Source: Girardinichthys multiradiatus
Taxonomy: Eukaryota; Chordata; Actinopteri; Cyprinodontiformes; Goodeidae
Direction: 5' to 3'
Assembly (NCBI RefSeq): GCF_021462225.1
Contig: NC_061817.1
Coordinates: 12,261,936-12,325,935 of the forward strand
DNA length: 64,000 bases
Of the stretch, positions 57,830 through 64,000 are shown in pieces. Made by a program: the position numbers and the translations under genes. The stretch's first letter is position 1; the number at the start of each line of letters is the position of its first letter. The notes beneath the pieces were generated by a model, which was not told the origin of the DNA, did no database searches, and saw only the letters and a list, made by a program, of their open reading frames with translations.

Positions 57830-58880
57830 TAGAACAAGAATTGGATTCACAAATTTGAATTTACTTAAAATTTATTTAAACTTTTCTCTAATCCCTGCAA
57901 GTTCAAAATTGAATATGGTTTCTATCGAAATTTGTTAGGAAACCACAGTTTTTTTTTTTTTTACTATTAGCAAGAGCCAGTTATCATTTCAGCTTAATAT
58001 CTTCTTGGCAGAATTTGTAGAGTTCATTTAAATGGGTTTACTGGAACAGACCCTGCTTTTAAAGTTCTCAAAATGGTTGAAGTTGGCGCCATTCCATAAG
58101 CGTGATGATAACCTGCTGTATACATTCCAAAAATAGTTTTCACATGTGCCCCTGTCTTTGTTCCAACCATCAAAACAAACCTTTGCCTTCAGAGGCATCA
58201 ATAATTGGTAGGAATGGTTGGGAACAACAGAAGCCACAAAGGTTCAAAACAGCTAAGCAGGTTTTACACCAGGGGGTGTAAAAGAGGGTACTGAACAACA
58301 AAAAAGCCTTTGCCTCAAAATTAAAATTTTAGCTGCCAAATGCCTTCTGGAGAAAATATTTATGGTCTGACAACACAAAGTCGGTATTTTGCCATAAGGA
58401 CAAGAAGAATCTTTGAAGAAGCAATTATTAGAGTTTAGAAACCAAAGAACATTGTTATAATGGTCAACCATAGTGGTGGAAGCATCATGCTGAGGGGCTG
58501 AAGTGGCTGCAATGGTGAAAATAGTGTATTACTTCCAAATTCTAGAACTTCTCCTCATATCAAAAGCTAGATGGTTGAAACATGAACACCATCAGACAAT
58601 GATCCTAAACACAGATCAAAAGTGGTTTTGTAACAGATAATGCAGGCTAATTAAGCTTCTGGAAAAGCCAAAACGCTTAGCCCACTGGAAAAGCCAGGAA
58701 ACAACTAAGATAAATGAACAAATTCTGAACAAATTCTGATATCCAGCCAGATATAGGCCAGTAGTTTGCTGATGGCTACAACATAATGTGTGGTTTCTTT
58801 ACAACTTGGTATGACACATCTTTCCAAATATTAGGGGGAGACTTAATACATAGCTGAGCCTGTATTCCTAATTTTGTGTC
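57830..58880 (+). mobile_element. Tc1-like relic
   Basis: accatagtggtggaagcatc followed by atgctgaggggctg is the plus-strand GGSIMLWG-type block (58468-58500), and atgatcctaaacacagatca (58599) follows where the NDxxPKHT-type segment with the second catalytic Asp belongs. The frame is destroyed. Confidence 0.65.
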
Positions 58881-60148
58881 TCAAACATCCGTACCAAAAT
58901 ATAATCTCTTTTATAGAAAGGAAAAAGACCCAGTCTGCTTTGGCGCACGTTATACTTCTACTCAGGACCTATATGTTCCAGCATAACATGATAATGGAAG
59001 CTTTTCTTAATGCATCTTGGTCTTGTAAGTCATCTTCTCCTTGGCTTTGACAGCTCAGGGCCAGTTAGCCAGATCAATGAAAAACAAAGTGAAGAGGGAT
59101 CAATGGGTTGAATATTCAGTCATCCTTGTGAAGAGATATTTTTCTCAGTTAACATGTAAACCCCTGGGGGCACGCAGTTGAACATCAATGTAGCTTTTGA
59201 AATTTGATGCAATTCTTTGCAGGAATTTTCTACGTTGTCACATAGCCAGTCCTTGTGTGATTGTTCGCTCATGTTCTTTATGTTAAGGTTGAGCCAGTAA
59301 TCACATTAACTGTGGTCAGCAGAAAGCTGACAGTACTCTAACAAACCAGAAAGTCCAACTTAATGATAAAGCTGTTGTTATTGAAGCACCACCCCCACTA
59401 ACAATTTTACAAACTCCACTCCAACCCTCCACCCCTGCCTTACTCCGTCTCTGCATGCAGGGTTAGCAATAAGCCAGGCTGGGATGGCATGAGATCTGGC
59501 ACTGCTTCCAGTGTTTTTATTTGGTGCTGTGAAGGTTTACAGTGGTCTGCACCAAAGAGATAGAGGGTGGTGGGTGTGGGAAGGCGCTCAGCGCTGTCAA
59601 AAATTCTAAGACAAATGCAAACACACAAATCTGCATGCCCACATGGCTGTTGAAGTAATCAGGGCAAGCTGTCAGACTCATTCTTCATGATTAGGGTCAC
59701 TGTGAAGCAATTTACATCAGTCTGCGAGCAGTCCAATCAAGATTCTACATCGACAGCACAGTAAGCCTGGTGGTCTTTGATTTCTTAAGTGCTGTGCTTG
59801 GTGCTGCAGCGGAGAGAGCTTAGGTGACCAAAGATAGTTATACAGTGGAAGCCCCCCAATGTTATGTGTTTCTTTTATGTTGTACTGCTTATTTAATTTA
59901 TGTGTTCACCCATAGTTAATGGAGGCAATTCAAAAGCATTAAAGAGCACAGAAAATACATCAAAATGTGGCTGAGTTGTTTATTACGTGATTAGGGGTAA
60001 TGACCTTTGGTAATGATTCAACCTGTAATAATAGTGAGAAGAAAATTTGACAGCATTTAAAAAAAAAAACATCCTAAAAACTCTTAAAAAGTATTCAGAG
60101 AGACTAGCTCTTGCAAATCTAAGACATTCTGCAACTGATTTCAGACTC
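58881..60148. other. Mast intron 1 sequence
   Basis: No recognised element or exon. Confidence 0.4.
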
Positions 60149-60420
60149 ATTCAGTTTAATTCAATTCAGGTTATTTATATAGCACCTATTCACAAGAAAT
60201 ATCACATCAAAGCACATTTCAATAATCCAAGTGATTAAATAATACAATCAAGTTTAGCTTATTATTCAAATTGGTGAAAGAGCTTTCTTTCTAAGGAAAC
60301 CCAGCTGATTGCATTGAGTCACAGACTTGCAACCATCTCTCATACTGAGCATGCAGTCCAGACCCTTGGGACTGGGAGAAGGTAGATGTTCTGTAAGCTA
60401 AGAGAGTAACATCCCAAATC
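60149..60420 (-). mobile_element. L2-like LINE 3' tail, minus strand
   Basis: ttcagtttaattcaattcag then gttatttatatagcacc is the reverse of the tail seen at 19140-19191, and tttctaaggaaacccagctg is the reverse of the 3' UTR near 19010, so both belong to one family. Confidence 0.75.
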
Positions 60421-60689
60421 ATTTGTAGAGACTTGACCACAGAATTGTCCACTTAAAACATAACGATGTGACACACAGTTGATTTCTATGCTGTGATATA
60501 TTCAGCAACTTTATGATTTAAACCACCTTCTAGTTTCACCTTCATATGTGCACTTTATACTTTTTTATACATCACCCAGTCCATAGTTGCAGAAGAACCT
60601 GCAGACTGAGGAAGGTACGCACCCAAACTTTTGCTCGGAATGCTCTTTCAAATCCACTTCAGTAGTGAAAGGTATCTTTCTTCTTGCAG

Positions 60690-60870
60690 TGCCTTAAAAA
60701 GTATTCACGCCCTTTTTAATCTTTGTTTAAACCTTTTTAAATTTTTCACAAATAAAAATCAGCATTTAGAATATTTCTTAATAACTGAACATGAATTAAA
60801 CCTTTTTGGCTTGTAACATGCCTTAACAAGACATTGAGTTGGTGCCATGTAAATAAACTGAATTAAATAT
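60690..60870. mobile_element. Tc1 end fragment and a short L2-tail scrap
   Basis: cagtgccttaaaaagtattc is a Tc1 terminal motif at 60690. gagttggtgccatgtaaata then aactgaat at 60835-60862 is an L2-like tail. An (ATCT)n microsatellite follows at 60921-60936. Confidence 0.5.
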
Positions 60871-61006
60871 CACTCATGTAAAAACATTTCCACCTTTTGT
60901 GTTGTTTTAAAATGCACATCTATCTATCTATCTTTAAATGTTTTTATGAATTAGTTTTTTCACAAATCTGATCTCTTTTTCTCTTCCTTCTTTTTGTTGC
61001 TGCCAG

Positions 61007-61038
61007 CAGGACTTGCCGCTGCCTCGCAAAAACAGCAG
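61007..61038 (+). CDS. mast1: MAST-family kinase, second coding exon
   Basis: A pyrimidine-rich tract (atctctttttctcttccttc) leads to a tandem acceptor, CAGCAG at 61004-61009. Using the first AG, the exon encodes QDLPLPRKNS and ends two bases into the next codon at a GTGAGA donor. Using the second AG removes only the Gln. The phase joins exactly to the exon ending at 48097. No further mast exon could be found to the right edge (61039-64000), so intron 2 leaves the window. Confidence 0.65.
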
Positions 61039-61603
61039 GTGAGAGTTGCCTTTGTTTACTTCCTGACCTGCTTCCTGCCTTTCATTTTCTCTCCTCTCCT
61101 TTCATAAAAGTAACAGTAATACAGCACATATGAATCTGGTGTCAGTGTGAGTTAAATATTTTGTTTAGGCGTCGTGAGGAGACTTCATTGGGGCTGCTGG
61201 TGTTGTAGTTCATGTGTGAAGAACCAGGAGGAGGAAGAGAAGGCCTCCTGCAGAGCAGCTGGAGTGTGTCACACTCTGATTAAGACCAGCTGATATCTTT
61301 TGGATTGTGTCCATGGTGGTGAAAGCTATTTATCCCCAGTTCGTCTTGGTTATTAATCCTTCAGTATTCCACTTTCATTTTCCACCTACTTTTCCACACC
61401 TATTTGATCCTTTTAATGTTCTCTTTTCCTCTGTCACAAACACTATCATATTAGTAACAGAGTGTTATTAAATCACTCTATGCAATAAAGTAAATTTTGA
61501 CAATTAACCATCAAACATATGTCAATTTACAATATTTCCTTTGTTATACCAGTTTTATGTACCCTGCTGTAAAATTGTCTACAAATTATAAATTGAGATG
61601 ATA
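61039..61603. other. Start of mast intron 2
   Basis: Unique-looking sequence with no exon or element recognised up to the gap. Confidence 0.4.
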
Positions 61604-61703
61604 NNNNNNNNNNNNNNNNNNNNNNNNNNNNNNNNNNNNNNNNNNNNNNNNNNNNNNNNNNNNNNNNNNNNNNNNNNNNNNNNNNNNNNNNNNNNNNNNN
61701 NNN
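61604..61703. other. Assembly gap (100 N placeholder) in mast intron 2
   Basis: No shared sequence is seen at the two edges, and the true length is unknown. Confidence 0.9.
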
Positions 61704-61860
61704 TGTACATTCTCTGGGGCAGGGTCGTCAAATCAATGACAGAAGGGCCCTAAACTACAATTGCCAGAACAACTCTATTCATCTTAATAAAACAAATAAA
61801 ATGTAATAAAAGTCTTTTCAGAATCAGTCTTGATATTGCAAGAAAATGCAAAATACAAAA

Positions 61861-62132
61861 CAGTCAGTCATTTTCTACCGCTTATTCCATAGTGGGCCGC
61901 GGGGGAGCTGGTGCCTATCTCCAGCAGTCTATGGGCGAGAGGCAGGGTACACCCTGGACAGGTCACCAGTCCATCGCAGGGCAACACACAAACAACCATG
62001 CACACACTCATTCATACACCTAAGGGCAATTTAGAGAGACAATTACCTAACAGGCATGTCTTTGGACTGTGGGAGGAAGCCGGAGTACCCGGTGAGACCC
62101 ACGCTGCACGGGGAGAACATGCAAACAAAACA
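61861..62132 (-). repeat. Headless tRNA-SINE-type repeat, minus strand
   Basis: ttctaccgcttattccatag, tacaccctggacaggtcacc, catcgcagggcaacacacaa and gtgggaggaagccggagtac are the body of the fish repeat whose tRNA head is present at 2390-2568. This copy stops before the head. Confidence 0.7.
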
Positions 62133-64000
62133 TAATAAGAAAATGTAAACAAAGTCATTTTCATTTGTCTTCTTTTCCATGCTGTTTTGTCTCAGGGGCT
62201 GGTTAACATTGTTTCTTGCAACAAGTTTGTAAAATGTTTTGTGTATGGTTCTGAACAGTTTAAATACCATTGAACACTCTGAAGGTGTGCATCAGTAAAA
62301 TGGCTTCTGTGTGCATATCTTCTTTATCTTTATCACCAGAAAACTCGCTTGTCAAGTAGCACCCCTCACCCAGAGTATGAAACATGCTTGACATGGAGTT
62401 GAGATGAGCATTGTCTCAGGGAAGAACTCTGTTTCACACACAAACACAGCATGTGCACCCTATCTTGAGCTACCAGAAGCTATGCCTTCAGATATGTAGT
62501 GGGATTGTTATAAGAACCACACAACCTACTGATGGCTTTTAATAACAGTTATATGTGATTGTCTGGTGGGCTGGATATAGTGCATCATCGCAGGTCAGAT
62601 GTGGCCTGAGGGCCTTTAGTTAGAGATGTCACAGAAACCATGGTGGATATTAGTGTACAAACCATGCCAACTGCTATGATAAGACTAAAGACATTTCGTA
62701 TCATTTTTTATAGGAACTACATGTGGTGATGCTAATTTCATACTCGCACATGTACGTACTTCTACTTTAACCTTATTTTATTTCCTCTGAAATTACATAT
62801 TTATAGATTATGTTGGTATGATTTGACGCCTGGAAAACAAACTCAAATTCCTTTTTGTGCACACAAACTTGGCCAATAAAACTGATTCTGATTCTAATAT
62901 GAGAAATTGGAAATGACTAAATCAGTTAAAATTGGAATTTCCCACAAATCTCTGATTTGTGCAAATACATTACAAAATAATATAGGGCAGTGTAAAATTA
63001 ACTGAATTCAGCATAACCCCGCCCCAGACAAATTTTAAAACATGCCACCAAGTTGGCAGTGCCACTGTGAAGCCCAGCAGCCTAGAGCCTTAACAGGTTC
63101 GAGCCTCTGGCTTAAGACGCTGACTCAGCGATGCCCGAAGCCAGCGCAGCCGAGGGCAGTGAGGCATATGGGTCCAGCTTTCTGAGTGGAAAAGTTAGGT
63201 AGGAGCATTATTGCTAATATGGGCTATGTTTAAAGCAAACCTTCTGAAAGTTTACATTAACATATAGATTTATATTATCTCAAGCAAAGCATATGATCAA
63301 AGGTATAAAGCATAAAACTCTATGATAAATGCTTGCAATTCCAAATCTGACTCACAACAGGGGCATGTGTCTGAGTGAGACGGTTTCATACCCGGATACG
63401 GGACCTGTGACATGTACCAAGCGAACCAATACGAAAATTCAACTGCGGCAACAACAGTTTAACCCAAAGAGGGGCAGCAGTAAGACAGTTTTAGGACAAA
63501 TATTGCAGAATTAAACAAGCTTACATGAAAATACAAACAATAACACAGTAACATAAAGATAGCACCCTTATGGACAAATCTATACAGTTCAAAAGGTTCA
63601 ATTGGGGTTTAGTTCCAATTTATAGCTACATAAAATTTACTTAACTCTGTAATTTTTGTGCCTGGAATTGTTTTAGGATGATCAAAATTTACTTTGGTTT
63701 TGACTCTGTTTGACTCTGTTAGACTGGAATAACTAATTTGTTTATATCCAAGATAAATGATCCCATGAGAGTGATCTAAAGAAGGAAAGCTATTAACTGC
63801 TCTCTAATTCTCAATGAATGTGTACGTTTTATTGTTCATCTTGCAGTTAAAGTATTTCATTTCTGTTGCTGGATGTATAAAGTCATAAGGTTATCCAATA
63901 AGATGTCTGTATGGCATTTTCTGTATGGATTCAGCATGTTGCTGCCTCCCTCAGTAGGAGACTATTAGTCCACCATCTATTATAGATGAGCTGAGTGGAG
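62133..64000. other. Mast intron 2 sequence to the right edge
   Basis: No exon is recognised. A LINE-like tail (ggccaataaaactgattctg) is at 62872-62893. 63060-63200 contains a B-box-like ggttcgagcc but no full tRNA or SINE head. Confidence 0.35.

Noticed and set aside
63085..63110. A tRNA gene suggested by ggttcgagcc
   Set aside because: No matching acceptor stem, anticodon arm or A box can be placed around it.
1..64000. CRISPR array, bacterial operon, phage or integron
   Set aside because: No regularly spaced repeats, no ribosome-binding-site-led gene strings, and clear vertebrate introns and transposons throughout.

Overview
The window looks like nuclear DNA of a ray-finned fish. The reasons are spliced vertebrate genes with GT-AG introns, AT-rich non-coding sequence, and a dense layer of Tc1/mariner remnants together with piggyBac, L2-like LINE, tRNA-derived SINE and Ty3/gypsy copies. 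It carries four placeholder gaps of exactly 100 N (24250-24349, 43226-43325, 51162-51261, 61604-61703). There are no bacterial genes, CRISPR arrays or operons. No finer taxonomic call is justified.

Two host genes can be read from their exons. On the minus strand, four coding exons (8706-8533, 8447-8348, 7855-7727, 2982-2886) join in phase into the first 160 residues of a secreted folate receptor/riboflavin-binding family protein, best matched to riboflavin-binding protein/retbindin. A GC-rich block at about 10745-11100 holds its likely promoter and a 5' untranslated exon. The last exon or exons lie left of the window. On the plus strand, a long 5' UTR and a 13-codon first coding exon (48059-48097) splice across a 12.9-kb intron to a short second exon (61007-61038). 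This reads as the N-terminus of a MAST-family serine/threonine kinase, and the rest of the gene lies right of the window. RTBDN and MAST1 are head-to-head neighbours in mammals, and the same arrangement is seen here, so the two assignments support each other.

Layout. 1-2885: intron 4 of the rtbdn-like gene with Tc1 relics and a nested SINE. 2886-8706: coding exons, with a broken piggyBac transposase and a LINE reverse-transcriptase scrap in intron 3 and a Tc1-derived MITE in intron 2. 8707-47100: intergenic sequence dominated by mobile elements. These include LINE 3' ends (16.8-19.2 kb), a Tc1 element with both inverted repeats nested in an older Tc1 (21.4-23.9 kb), a nearly complete Ty3/gypsy LTR retrotransposon (24250-32184), a truncated but well preserved Tc1 (34427-35307), a tRNA-derived SINE (35.6-35.8 kb) and a 3.0-kb LINE with a 14-bp target duplication (37283-40282). 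47100-64000: 5' end of the mast gene and its intron 1, which is full of Tc1 debris and also holds a compact 1.6-kb element (51262-52830).

The most interesting items are four. (1) The 51.26-52.83 kb element has a tandem ETS/GC-box promoter-like head, a 98-residue single-pass membrane ORF and a LINE-like tail, and I do not recognise it. (2) The gypsy copy has almost identical LTRs but an integrase broken twice, by a frameshift and by loss of a catalytic aspartate. (3) The rtbdn-mast head-to-head pair is conserved while about 36 kb of mobile DNA separates the promoters. (4) Two N gaps can be sized from the biology around them: one should be about 47 bp and one is probably an unmerged overlap.
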